This document shows positions 24,338 to 31,484 of a stretch of DNA of 32,839 nucleotides, piece after piece. The notes beneath the pieces were generated by a model. That model was not told where the DNA came from. It searched no databases and was given only the letters and a program-made list of their open reading frames with translations. Made by a program: the position numbers and the translations under genes. Positions within the stretch are counted from its first letter, which is position 1. Every line of letters begins with the position of its first letter. Source of the DNA: an uncultured Bacteroidales bacterium (lineage in GTDB: Bacteria; Bacteroidota; Bacteroidia; Bacteroidales; Paludibacteraceae); NCBI GenBank assembly GCA_946403215.1, contig CAMIZG010000019.1, positions 1 to 32,839 of the forward strand, in the 5' to 3' direction.

Positions 24338-26410
24338 TTACTTTTGTACACCGAGGATGGTATAATAAACGCCATCGCGCAGGATATAAACCTGACCCTC
24401 TTTGATAACCTTGACAGCCTTCGGCGCAGCGGCCGCATCCTCAACAGCTGTTACAGATTCCGGCTCCCCCGGAGTAAAGCTGATGGACTTGATGTACAAC
24501 GCCTTCTTAGTGTTCGTCATACGGATTTCAAGTTCACCCTGCAGCTTCTGTTCGTTCTTGAAAGAATAATCCTTCTTGCTGTTTTCCAGATTTTTCGTAG
24601 CACCGACTTGCGTACCACCGATATATACAGCCAGTTTGCCGTCACCATCCTTGCCCATTGCGGCATTGATGGTTATATCACCAATCAGGCAGTCAACAAC
24701 GTCATCTGTTACCAGCGATACTTTCTTGGCTGGATTATTGCTTGAGCCGAATTGCGCACCACGGTCATAATAGGTATCATAATTGGTGGAGCTACCATTC
24801 TCCATTGTGAGCGCCCACTCCAGATCACCAAGTATTGCAGAGCCGCTCATCTTTGATGTGAATGTATAACTATATTCATTGCAACCGGTCAATGTCTCTA
24901 CATCGTCAATTACAGTAATAGCAGCCTGCGCAGTGAAACCGCCATCATTGGTGGTAACGGTAATAACAGCCGTACCGGCGGAAACGCCGACAACATGACC
25001 ATTGTCCGTAACTGTAGCAACCGATGTATTGCTGCTCTTCCAGCTGACACTCTTATCATCCGCATTGCTCGGTTCAACAATGGCCTTTAGTTGCTGTTTG
25101 CCCTTAATCTTCAGCGTTGCAGAAGTAGGGGTCACGCTGACACCTGTTACTGCAACCGGATCAACATTATCAGGCACGATACCGATGATTACGTCCTGGT
25201 CTTCCGAGAAGTCATATGAGCCACCACCGGCACCGCCGCTACCGGGAGCCAGATTGGAAAGCAAATAGTAACCATCATTCTCGCCCGACCAACCCCAGTT
25301 GAAGTAGAAATAGCCGGCATTATCATAACCGTCGCAGATAAAACTATGGCCTCCCTCGTCACCGGCACCAGCATACATAATAGGATGCTGCTTATCCAGC
25401 TCTTCCTTAATCATCGCTGTCCAATCAGCGTCCGACCATTTGGAGTAATACTGGTGTCCTTGGTAAGAATAGCCGTCACGCATGTAACCGGTCAAGCCTT
25501 CTTTTTTATACCCGAAGAAATTAACAAACGCATTTTGAGCGCAAGCGTTGTCCGACCAGTCACCATAGTTAACCGTGTAGGTACCCGAACCACCGTCAGC
25601 GTCATTGCCATACATCATTTCAGTTGCCACGCCGCAATGGAACATCAGGGTAGCTACGGCTGTCTTTTGAGCTGAGGTAGCACTGGAAGTGTACTTGTTG
25701 AGCATGTTAGCCCAATCGTAGGTAGTCTCGCCAAAATTAGCGGTCTGCTGTCCGTAGCGTTTGGATTTGGCACCGGTCTGGCTGTTCGGATCAAGCGGCT
25801 GGTAGGTGTGGCTGCCCGTACCTTTCACCGGCCACTCCCAGTACTTCATAACTTGAGCCATCGCAGTTGCTACGCAACCGGTGTAAGCTTTGTTGCTGCC
25901 TGTACCCGGGCACAGATTGTAATACGGATCGTCCTGATCCCATTGCGTCTTCACCAACGGACCAACTACGGCTGCAGCAGCGGCTTTGCGGACACCTTTG
26001 CGCAGTGTGTTCCACTGCTCAGTTGTCTCCTCACCGGCTACGACACCATCGGCCTCGATCTTCTGGATGAACTTGTTGTACTTACCCAGCCAGCCGCGAA
26101 CGTTGGTGGGTTGGTTGTCCGTGCGGAAATGACCTGTCTCGGAGTAAGCCAAGATAGGCGCAACTGCATCGTTAGCGGCTACGAGCACCCAGCCTTCGCC
26201 GTTAGCGTTTTCGTACACATAGAACAGGTTTTCCTCAGCAGTAGCCTTGCGTACCATCTTCTTAGGAGCAACGGCTTTCTTAACACCCGGTGCCGAAGCG
26301 ACGTTCATAAAGTTGTTTGCAACCAGCGCTGCATCGTCAGGCGATATGCGCTCTGCTAATAGTGTCATCGACACCATCATGGCCAATAGACCTAAGATAA
26401 TCTTTTTCAT
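24338..26410 (-). CDS. Secreted C10 family (streptopain-like) cysteine protease with Big2 domain and C-terminal tag
   Basis: 690-aa exported zymogen. A signal peptide (1-19) and a propeptide-like inhibitory domain (about 20-130, ISPDDAALVANNFMN, LVAANDAVAPILAYS) precede a peptidase C10 domain (about 150-390). Catalytic residues are visible: Cys179 in GCVATAMAQVMKYW, His355 in GGHSFICDGYD, and Asn371-Trp372 in YFNWGWSG. A bacterial Ig-like Big2 domain (about 419-500, VSVTPTSATLKIKGKQQL, VTVTTNDGG) and a beta-sandwich region (about 505-655) follow. The last residues, KVIKEGQVYILRDGVYYTILG, form the tag shared with other secreted proteins here. Homologues include streptopain and interpain A. It stands directly upstream of DUF1599, BT_3928-like and trxB, separated by only 15 nt. 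Confidence 0.95.
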   Translation of the reverse strand: MKKIILGLLAMMVSMTLLAERISPDDAALVANNFMNVASAPGVKKAVAPKKMVRKATAEENLFYVYENANGEGWVLVAANDAVAPILAYSETGHFRTDNQPTNVRGWLGKYNKFIQKIEADGVVAGEETTEQWNTLRKGVRKAAAAAVVGPLVKTQWDQDDPYYNLCPGTGSNKAYTGCVATAMAQVMKYWEWPVKGTGSHTYQPLDPNSQTGAKSKRYGQQTANFGETTYDWANMLNKYTSSATSAQKTAVATLMFHCGVATEMMYGNDADGGSGTYTVNYGDWSDNACAQNAFVNFFGYKKEGLTGYMRDGYSYQGHQYYSKWSDADWTAMIKEELDKQHPIMYAGAGDEGGHSFICDGYDNAGYFYFNWGWSGENDGYYLLSNLAPGSGGAGGGSYDFSEDQDVIIGIVPDNVDPVAVTGVSVTPTSATLKIKGKQQLKAIVEPSNADDKSVSWKSSNTSVATVTDNGHVVGVSAGTAVITVTTNDGGFTAQAAITVIDDVETLTGCNEYSYTFTSKMSGSAILGDLEWALTMENGSSTNYDTYYDRGAQFGSSNNPAKKVSLVTDDVVDCLIGDITINAAMGKDGDGKLAVYIGGTQVGATKNLENSKKDYSFKNEQKLQGELEIRMTNTKKALYIKSISFTPGEPESVTAVEDAAAAPKAVKVIKEGQVYILRDGVYYTILGVQK

Positions 26411-26435
26411 ATTTTGTTTGTAAGTATATAAAGTT

Positions 26436-26460
26436 ATTTAAATAAAAAATTTATTTAAAT
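26436..26460. repeat. AT-only perfect hairpin upstream of the C10 protease gene
   Basis: ATTTAAATAAA (26436-26446) and TTTATTTAAAT (26450-26460) form an 11-bp perfect inverted repeat with a 3-nt loop, followed on the plus strand by TTTTTG. It lies in the 68-bp gap between the hisS stop and the C10 ATG. It may terminate hisS transcripts or shape the protease leader. A weak TAACTTTA (plus 26429-26436) resembles a -7 box with no matching -33. Confidence 0.6.
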
Positions 26461-26478
26461 TTTTGAATTTTTACTGTA

Positions 26479-27831
26479 TCAGGCTTTCAGCTGTTGTATC
26501 AGTTCATCGACAGTCATCAGTTGTTGTTCGCCGGACAGCATCTGTTTAAGCATCACTTTCCGTTCCTCAAGTTCGTTGCTTCCGATGATGGCCACGTACG
26601 GTATATGCTTTGCGTCAGCATACGCCATCTGCCGCTTCATCTTCACCGTTTCTGGATAGACCTCCACACGCAGTCCCTGCTTGCGCAAGGCTGTTGCGCA
26701 CTGCATGGCAAACTTCAGTTCATCATCGCCGAAGCAGGCAAACAGCACCTGCGTTGTTGACTGCAAGTCAGCCGGATAGAGGTCAAGCTCGGTCAGTACG
26801 TCATAGATGCGGTCAGCACCAAACGAGATGCCTACGCCTGAAACATCCGGCATTCCGAAGATACCAGTCAGGTTGTCGTATCGTCCGCCGCCGGTGATCG
26901 AACCCATCTGTACATCCAAGGCCTTCACCTCGAAGATAGCACCCGTGTAATAGTTCAGTCCACGCGCCAGACAAAGATCCAACTCGATTGGCAATCGACA
27001 ATTCTTATCTCGTCCTTGACTCGAACGATCTGCTTGCGCCGTATGGACATTTGACAATTGAGTGAAGATCTCTTCGAGTTCTTCTACACCTTTCATACCG
27101 ATCTCACTCTCTGCAAGGATGGTGCGCAGGTCGCGCAGCTTGTCCTCATTCGAGCCTTTGAGGTTAAGTATAGGCTGTAGGGCTTCAATAGCCTCTGCAC
27201 TCAGTCCGCGTTCGCGGAGCTCAGCATTCACAGCATCAACGCCAATCTTGTCGAGTTTGTCAATGGCTACGGTGATATCCATCATCTTATCCGGCGCACC
27301 GATGACCTCAGCTATACCGGCAAGCACCTTGCGGTTATTCAGATGCAGACACACGCGAATACCCAGACGGCGATAGACCTCCTCCACAATCTGTATCAAC
27401 TCCACTTCTGCCAGCAGGCTGTTGGTGCCCACAACATCGACGTCGCACTGATAGAACTCGCGGTAGCGACCTTTCTGCGGGCGGTCGGCACGCCATACCG
27501 GCTGGATCTGATAACGCTTGAAGGGGAACTGGATTGTGTCTCGGTGCTGTACCACGTAGCGTGCAAAAGGCACTGTCAGGTCGTAGCGCAGACCTTTCTC
27601 GGGCGCTTCGTTGGCCTTTTCGCCGGAGTTCTGAATACGGAAAAGCAGTTTGTCACCCTCCTCGCCATACTTGCCCATCAGGGTGGACATCAGCTCCATG
27701 GCAGGTGTCTCAATCTGCGCAAAGCCGTACAGCGAGAAAACCTCGCGGATAGTAGAGAATATATAATTGCGTCGTGCCATCTCGAGTTGCGAGAAGTCAC
27801 GCGTTCCTTTGGGTATAGAGGGTTTTTGCAT
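26479..27831 (-). CDS. hisS: Histidyl-tRNA synthetase
   Basis: 450-aa cytosolic class II synthetase for tRNA-His. Recognisable motifs are [10 protein letters not shown] at the start, motif 2 region [21 protein letters not shown] with [14 protein letters not shown] before it, the histidine-A region [23 protein letters not shown], and motif 3 [17 protein letters not shown]-terminal anticodon-binding domain follows. The ATG at 27831 fits family starts; the 21 upstream in-frame codons lie within waaA. The gene follows waaA by 1 nt, so the two are coupled. An insert (about residues 280-303, [22 protein letters not shown]) precedes the conserved LDLCLARG; its DNA contains degenerate CAATTGT/CAAATGT words at a 7-bp period. 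Confidence 0.96.
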   Translation of the reverse strand: MQKPSIPKGTRDFSQLEMARRNYIFSTIREVFSLYGFAQIETPAMELMSTLMGKYGEEGDKLLFRIQNSGEKANEAPEKGLRYDLTVPFARYVVQHRDTIQFPFKRYQIQPVWRADRPQKGRYREFYQCDVDVVGTNSLLAEVELIQIVEEVYRRLGIRVCLHLNNRKVLAGIAEVIGAPDKMMDITVAIDKLDKIGVDAVNAELRERGLSAEAIEALQPILNLKGSNEDKLRDLRTILAESEIGMKGVEELEEIFTQLSNVHTAQADRSSQGRDKNCRLPIELDLCLARGLNYYTGAIFEVKALDVQMGSITGGGRYDNLTGIFGMPDVSGVGISFGADRIYDVLTELDLYPADLQSTTQVLFACFGDDELKFAMQCATALRKQGLRVEVYPETVKMKRQMAYADAKHIPYVAIIGSNELEERKVMLKQMLSGEQQLMTVDELIQQLKA

Positions 27832-27832
27832 A

Positions 27833-29041
27833 TTACTTGAACAACTTGTCGTATATCTTGTCTGTTGCGCCGAGTTCGGACTCAACGTAGTCACTGGCTT
27901 TCTTTCCTATAGTCTCATGATTGGCAAGTGCCTCATCCATGGCGGCTTTGAACTCGTCGTAGTTTTTCACCGATTTGCCACCGCCGGCATCAATCAGAGC
28001 ACAGGCTTCGCGGAAATGCTTGTAGTTCGGGCCAAACAACACGGGTATACCGAATACTGCTGCCTCAATCGTATTGTGAATGCCAACACCAAAACCGCCA
28101 CCAATGTATGCCACCTGTCCGTAACGATAGATGGATGACAGCATCCCCATAGTATCCACCACGAGTACCCGTACTGCATCCAGGTTGTTGACCGTGGCCT
28201 GCGTGAAGCGGACGTACCGGCCCTCGAACAGTTGGAAGATCTGATGCAGGTGTGCCTCATGTATCTCATGCGGTGCAAGCACCAGACGCACGTCAGGGTT
28301 CTCACCTATGTAACGCGCCAGCATCTGTTCATCGGGCTGCCATGTGCTGCCGGCAATGATTACCTTAGCATCACCGGCTGTGAACCGTGCAATCTGAGGG
28401 ATATCTTTCGCCTGTTTCGCGATAGCGTGCACACGGTCAAAACGGGTGTCACCGGCCACCTCCACATTATCTATTCCATGACTATGCAATAACTGTGCCG
28501 AACAATCGTCTTGCACATAGATAGCGGTGAATAATTTCAGTATATTCAGGTATGCCTTTCCCCACCAGCTGAAGAACGCCTGTTTCTCGCGGAAGATAGC
28601 ACTGATGCTATAGGTGGGTATATGGCGCTTACTCAACTCTCGCAGGTATGCCGGCCAGAACTCATATTTGACGAAGATTGCCACGTCTGGTTTGACTACA
28701 TCCAGGAACATCCGGGCGTTCCTGCGTGTAGCAAACGGCAGGTAGGTGACTGCATCAACCTTGTCGTAGTCCTTACGCAAGTTATAGCCCGATGGCGAGA
28801 AGAACGTCAGCACGATCTGTACCTCCGGATGCTCGCTGCGATAGTGCTCTATGATGGGGCGTGCCTGCTCAAACTCACCTACCGACGCCACATGAACCCA
28901 CAGACGCTGCTGCCTGTTAGGCTTGTGCGGCAAGCGCGTGCGGAGTTCATCTGTCGCTTTCCACTGACCACGCATCAGCATACGTGCCTTGCGATGGCCA
29001 AACAGAGAGGCGAGCCAAACCAAAAATATATACAAATACAT
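27833..29041 (-). CDS. waaA: 3-deoxy-D-manno-octulosonic acid transferase (Kdo transferase)
   Basis: 402-aa inner-membrane-associated GT30 glycosyltransferase that adds Kdo to lipid A precursor in LPS biosynthesis. An N-terminal hydrophobic anchor ([15 protein letters not shown]) is followed by [12 protein letters not shown] with the expected catalytic Glu (Glu56), SPSGYN, the [19 protein letters not shown] segment, [22 protein letters not shown] and the C-terminal [20 protein letters not shown] then [14 protein letters not shown], which bind CMP-Kdo. The ATG at 29041 was chosen because the longer frame from 29200 crosses the promoter and a heptamer array and lacks family similarity. It is transcribed from a promoter that shares a palindrome with the divergent tsaD promoter, and is followed after 1 nt by hisS. 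Confidence 0.95.
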   Translation of the reverse strand: MYLYIFLVWLASLFGHRKARMLMRGQWKATDELRTRLPHKPNRQQRLWVHVASVGEFEQARPIIEHYRSEHPEVQIVLTFFSPSGYNLRKDYDKVDAVTYLPFATRRNARMFLDVVKPDVAIFVKYEFWPAYLRELSKRHIPTYSISAIFREKQAFFSWWGKAYLNILKLFTAIYVQDDCSAQLLHSHGIDNVEVAGDTRFDRVHAIAKQAKDIPQIARFTAGDAKVIIAGSTWQPDEQMLARYIGENPDVRLVLAPHEIHEAHLHQIFQLFEGRYVRFTQATVNNLDAVRVLVVDTMGMLSSIYRYGQVAYIGGGFGVGIHNTIEAAVFGIPVLFGPNYKHFREACALIDAGGGKSVKNYDEFKAAMDEALANHETIGKKASDYVESELGATDKIYDKLFK

Positions 29042-29046
29042 CTCTT

Positions 29047-29081
29047 TTTCTGCTTTCGACTTTCGACTTTTTACTTTCGGC
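29047..29081. repeat. Heptamer array in the waaA leader
   Basis: Five 7-bp units (minus-strand GTCGAAA twice, with GCCGAAA, GTAAAAA and GCAGAAA) lie between the predicted transcription start and the waaA ATG, so they would be transcribed into the 5' leader. Confidence 0.9.
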
Positions 29082-29094
29082 CATAAAAAGTTTA

Positions 29095-29126
29095 CAAATA
29101 TACAACTTTTTTTTGGAAATTCCAAA
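29095..29126 (-). promoter_or_regulatory. Promoter of waaA-hisS
   Basis: On the minus strand TTTG (plus 29123-29126), a 20-nt spacer and TATATTTG (plus 29095-29102). Its -33 box is one half of the palindrome TTTGGAAATTCCAAA at 29112-29126. Confidence 0.85.
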
Positions 29127-29143
29127 TATTTATCGTAAATTTG
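29112..29143 (+). promoter_or_regulatory. Promoter of tsaD-exosortase-phosphatase
   Basis: TTTG at 29112-29115, a 20-nt spacer and TAAATTTG at 29136-29143. The -33 box lies in the same 15-bp palindrome as that of the divergent waaA promoter, so the two overlap by 15 bp. Confidence 0.82.
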
Positions 29144-29220
29144 TGCAAATTTTTCAAAAAAATGATAAATTAGCCGATAATGGTTAACTTTTGGCTGCAC
29201 ATTATAGACTTTTGACTAAT

Positions 29221-30327
29221 ATGATCACCATTTTGTCCATCGAATCGAGTTGTGACGACACCTCTGCGGCTGTCATCCGTGACGGTCTGTTGTTGAGTAA
29301 CGTGACTGCATCGCAGTCGGTTCATGAGGAGTTTGGGGGCGTGGTACCCGAACTGGCAAGTCGTGCTCACCAGCAGAACATTGTTCCTGTAGTGGACACA
29401 GCCCTTCGTCGTGCTGGTGTGGACAAACGCGAGCTCAGCGCTGTGGCGTTCACGCGCGGTCCGGGGCTGCTTGGCAGCCTGCTTGTCGGCACCTCCTTTG
29501 CCAAGGGTTTGGCACTCAGTCTGAATATCCCGCTCATCGAGGTCAACCACCTGCAGGGACACATTATGGCGCACTTCGTTCATCCGGCCGACTCGATGAT
29601 CGCTGCCACCCAAAAACTGCAAGGCATTGAGTTCCGGCATCCTACATTCCCCTTCCTCTGCCTACTTGTAAGCGGCGGCAACAGCCAGATCGTCCTCATC
29701 GAACAACCAATGGCCAATGGCCAAGATTCGACGGCCAACACACCAACCATGCGCATCATCGGCCAGACCATCGATGACGCCGCAGGTGAAGCGTTCGACA
29801 AATGCGCCAAGGTGCTCGGTTTACCCTACCCGGGCGGCCCCCATGTGGATAGACTCGCCAAACTGGGTGATGCGAAGCGCTATCCGTTGGCCAAGCCGAA
29901 TATCCCGGGCTACGACTACTCGTTCTCCGGTCTGAAAACATCGTTCCTCTACTCCCTGCGCGACCAGATGCAGGCGGAGGGCGTGGATACTATCGACCAG
30001 CTCGCCGAGCGCGTGCCCAACCTGCGCGAGGACTACTGCGCCGCGCTGCAGACCACGGTGATCGACATCCTGCTGCGCAAGCTTAAGAAAGCCGCCAATG
30101 ATCTGGGTATCCGTCAGGTGGCACTCGCCGGAGGAGTGAGCGCCAACTCCGGTCTGCGTGACGCCCTAATCGACTACGCACGCCGCTACCACTGGCAGGC
30201 GTTTATCCCGCCCTTCTCGTTCACGACCGACAACGCCGCGATGATCGCCCAGGCGGCTTACTATAAGTATCTTGACCACGACTTCTGCCCCATAGATGCA
30301 GTACCCTACGCTAAGACCACTATCTAA
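29221..30327 (+). CDS. tsaD: tRNA N6-adenosine threonylcarbamoyltransferase TsaD
   Basis: 368-aa cytosolic ASKHA-fold enzyme that transfers threonylcarbamoyl from TC-AMP to A37 of ANN-decoding tRNAs, working with TsaB/TsaE. Motifs visible are ILSIESSCDDTSAAV, GGVVPELASRAHQ, RGPGLLGSLLVG, the metal-binding His110 and His114 in NHLQGHIMAHF, LLVSGGNSQI, IGQTIDDAAGEAFDKCAK, PGGPHVDRLA, FSGLKTSF and the closing DNAAMIAQAAYYKY. The ATG at 29221 matches family starts; a TTG at 29191 would add ten atypical residues. A CCAATGG heptamer array encodes a PMANGQDSTAN insert just before MRIIGQTIDD. The exosortase gene starts 19 nt downstream. Confidence 0.97.
   Translation: MITILSIESSCDDTSAAVIRDGLLLSNVTASQSVHEEFGGVVPELASRAHQQNIVPVVDTALRRAGVDKRELSAVAFTRGPGLLGSLLVGTSFAKGLALSLNIPLIEVNHLQGHIMAHFVHPADSMIAATQKLQGIEFRHPTFPFLCLLVSGGNSQIVLIEQPMANGQDSTANTPTMRIIGQTIDDAAGEAFDKCAKVLGLPYPGGPHVDRLAKLGDAKRYPLAKPNIPGYDYSFSGLKTSFLYSLRDQMQAEGVDTIDQLAERVPNLREDYCAALQTTVIDILLRKLKKAANDLGIRQVALAGGVSANSGLRDALIDYARRYHWQAFIPPFSFTTDNAAMIAQAAYYKYLDHDFCPIDAVPYAKTTI
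29707..29741. repeat. Heptamer array in tsaD
   Basis: CCAATGG twice, followed by degenerate CCAAGAT, TCGACGG and CCAACAC in the same 7-bp phase, in coding frame before the conserved IIGQTIDD strand. Confidence 0.85.
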
Positions 30328-30355
30328 TTGAAAGGTGAAAGGTGAAATGATAAAT
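30328..30355. repeat. Heptamer array at the tsaD/exosortase junction
   Basis: TTGAAAG, GTGAAAG, GTGAAAT and GATAAAT run across the 19-nt gap and into the exosortase start codon, which lies inside the third and fourth units. Confidence 0.85.
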
Positions 30356-30913
30356 AGGCTTCGCCCCTACGAAGGCATCATCCGCTTCGTGGTAGCCATG
30401 CTCGCCGCCAATTACTTCTGGAAGTTTACGGTTATTGGCGATGAGGATGGTCATGGTGCTGTCAGCTGGTTCGGTTTGGATCTCACGTGGTACTTCGACC
30501 GGTTGGCTGACCATATTGCCGGCGTAGTTTATACGATGATTGGTTGGGCAGATGATGCCATCACCCTGACCGACGGCAATCGGTTACGGTTCACGGACAC
30601 GGGCGTGGGGATATCGATCGTGTGGGGCTGCACAGCTATCAAGCAGTCGTTCATCTGGCTGGTGATCATGCTTGCGGCACGCGGACGGTGGGTGGACAAG
30701 CTGGCATACATACCTGTCGGATGGCTGTTCGCGTACGCGTTCAATTTACTGCGCATATATCTGGTAGCCGTGCTCACCAAGCACCACCCTGAGTGGTTCG
30801 AACTGCTGCACACCTACCTGTTCAAGTACCTGTTCTACGGCTGTTTCTTCGTGTTGTGGCTCCTCTACGACGAGTATATAGCCTCCCGGCACATATCGGA
30901 CAACAATGCATAA
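30347..30913 (+). CDS. Small exosortase/archaeosortase-family transpeptidase
   Basis: 188-aa polytopic membrane protein with about five hydrophobic segments and the three residues of the exosortase active site: Cys95 in WGCTAIKQSFIW, Arg136 in NLLRIYLV and His155 in LLHTYLFKYLFYG. Exosortases cleave and re-anchor proteins bearing a C-terminal sorting signal made of a short motif, a membrane helix and basic residues. This one is of the short Bacteroidota type (compare XrtF/XrtN; subfamily not assigned). The ATG at 30347 was chosen over a GTG four codons earlier, both within a heptamer array. It overlaps the downstream phosphatase by 8 nt. No substrate with a tripartite signal is visible in the window; the tagged secreted proteins here lack a C-terminal membrane helix. 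Confidence 0.82.
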   Translation: MINRLRPYEGIIRFVVAMLAANYFWKFTVIGDEDGHGAVSWFGLDLTWYFDRLADHIAGVVYTMIGWADDAITLTDGNRLRFTDTGVGISIVWGCTAIKQSFIWLVIMLAARGRWVDKLAYIPVGWLFAYAFNLLRIYLVAVLTKHHPEWFELLHTYLFKYLFYGCFFVLWLLYDEYIASRHISDNNA

Positions 30914-31403
30914 GACCCGGATCCTTTTCATTTGCCATGGCAATATATGCCGCTCGGTGATGGCAGAGTTTGTGATGAAGCAACTCTGCAGTGATGCCGG
31001 TGTGGCCGAACGGTTCGAGATCGATTCGGCAGCAGTATCTACCGAGGAGATAGGCAACGATATCTACCCGCCGGCGCGACGTAAGTTGCGCGAGAAAGGA
31101 GTAGCGTTCACCGGCCACGCTGCGCGGCAAGTGACGCGCGCTGACTACAACCACTATGACTATCTCTTATGCGCCGATCAATCCAACCTCCGCTGGCTGG
31201 AGCGCATCATCGGCGATGACCCCGACAGCAAGGTTTCACTTATGATGCAATGGGTGGACGGACGGCTAATAAATGGTCAACTGGTAAATGACAAGATGGT
31301 AAATATCTCCGATCCTTGGTACACCGGCGATTTCGAACAAGCCTACCGGGATATTCTCCTTTCCTGCCGCGCTATACTCAGCGCCCTACTCCGCTGCGCT
31401 TGA
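30906..31403 (+). CDS. Low-molecular-weight protein-tyrosine phosphatase
   Basis: 165-aa cytosolic phosphatase of the LMW-PTP/ArsC fold. The P-loop ICHGNICRSVMAE holds nucleophile Cys10 and Arg16, with Val in place of the usual Pro after CRS. The general acid is Asp136 in SDPWYTGDF. Such enzymes often dephosphorylate bacterial tyrosine kinases that control polysaccharide export; no kinase is present here. The ATG overlaps the end of the exosortase gene by 8 nt, suggesting translational coupling. Before the DPWYTG loop an insert GRLINGQLVNDKMVN is encoded by two 15-bp repeats of the same family as those in aroC. Confidence 0.93.
   Translation: MHKTRILFICHGNICRSVMAEFVMKQLCSDAGVAERFEIDSAAVSTEEIGNDIYPPARRKLREKGVAFTGHAARQVTRADYNHYDYLLCADQSNLRWLERIIGDDPDSKVSLMMQWVDGRLINGQLVNDKMVNISDPWYTGDFEQAYRDILLSCRAILSALLRCA
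31271..31307. repeat. 15-bp repeat in the phosphatase gene
   Basis: AAATGGTCAACTGGT and AAATGACAAGATGGT followed by a partial AAATATC encode NGQLV and NDKMV, lengthening the loop before the catalytic DPWY motif. Confidence 0.85.
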
Positions 31404-31435
31404 TGCGCGGTGAATCTTACTGCTACTAACCGCAA

Positions 31436-31463
31436 CGAGGGCGTGCCGACTGACACGCCCTCG
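31436..31463. terminator. Hairpin between the phosphatase and the converging starch-binding gene
   Basis: CGAGGGCGTG (31436-31445), an 8-nt loop and CACGCCCTCG (31454-31463) make a perfect 10-bp GC-rich stem in the 81-bp gap between converging genes. There is no strong T-run on either side, so it may be a weak or factor-assisted terminator. Confidence 0.65.
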
Positions 31464-31484
31464 ATTCATGATCCGTCTCGCTCG

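Noticed and set aside
30347..30913. Tagged secreted proteins as substrates of the exosortase
   Set aside because: Their tails have no membrane helix or terminal Arg cluster, which exosortase signals need.
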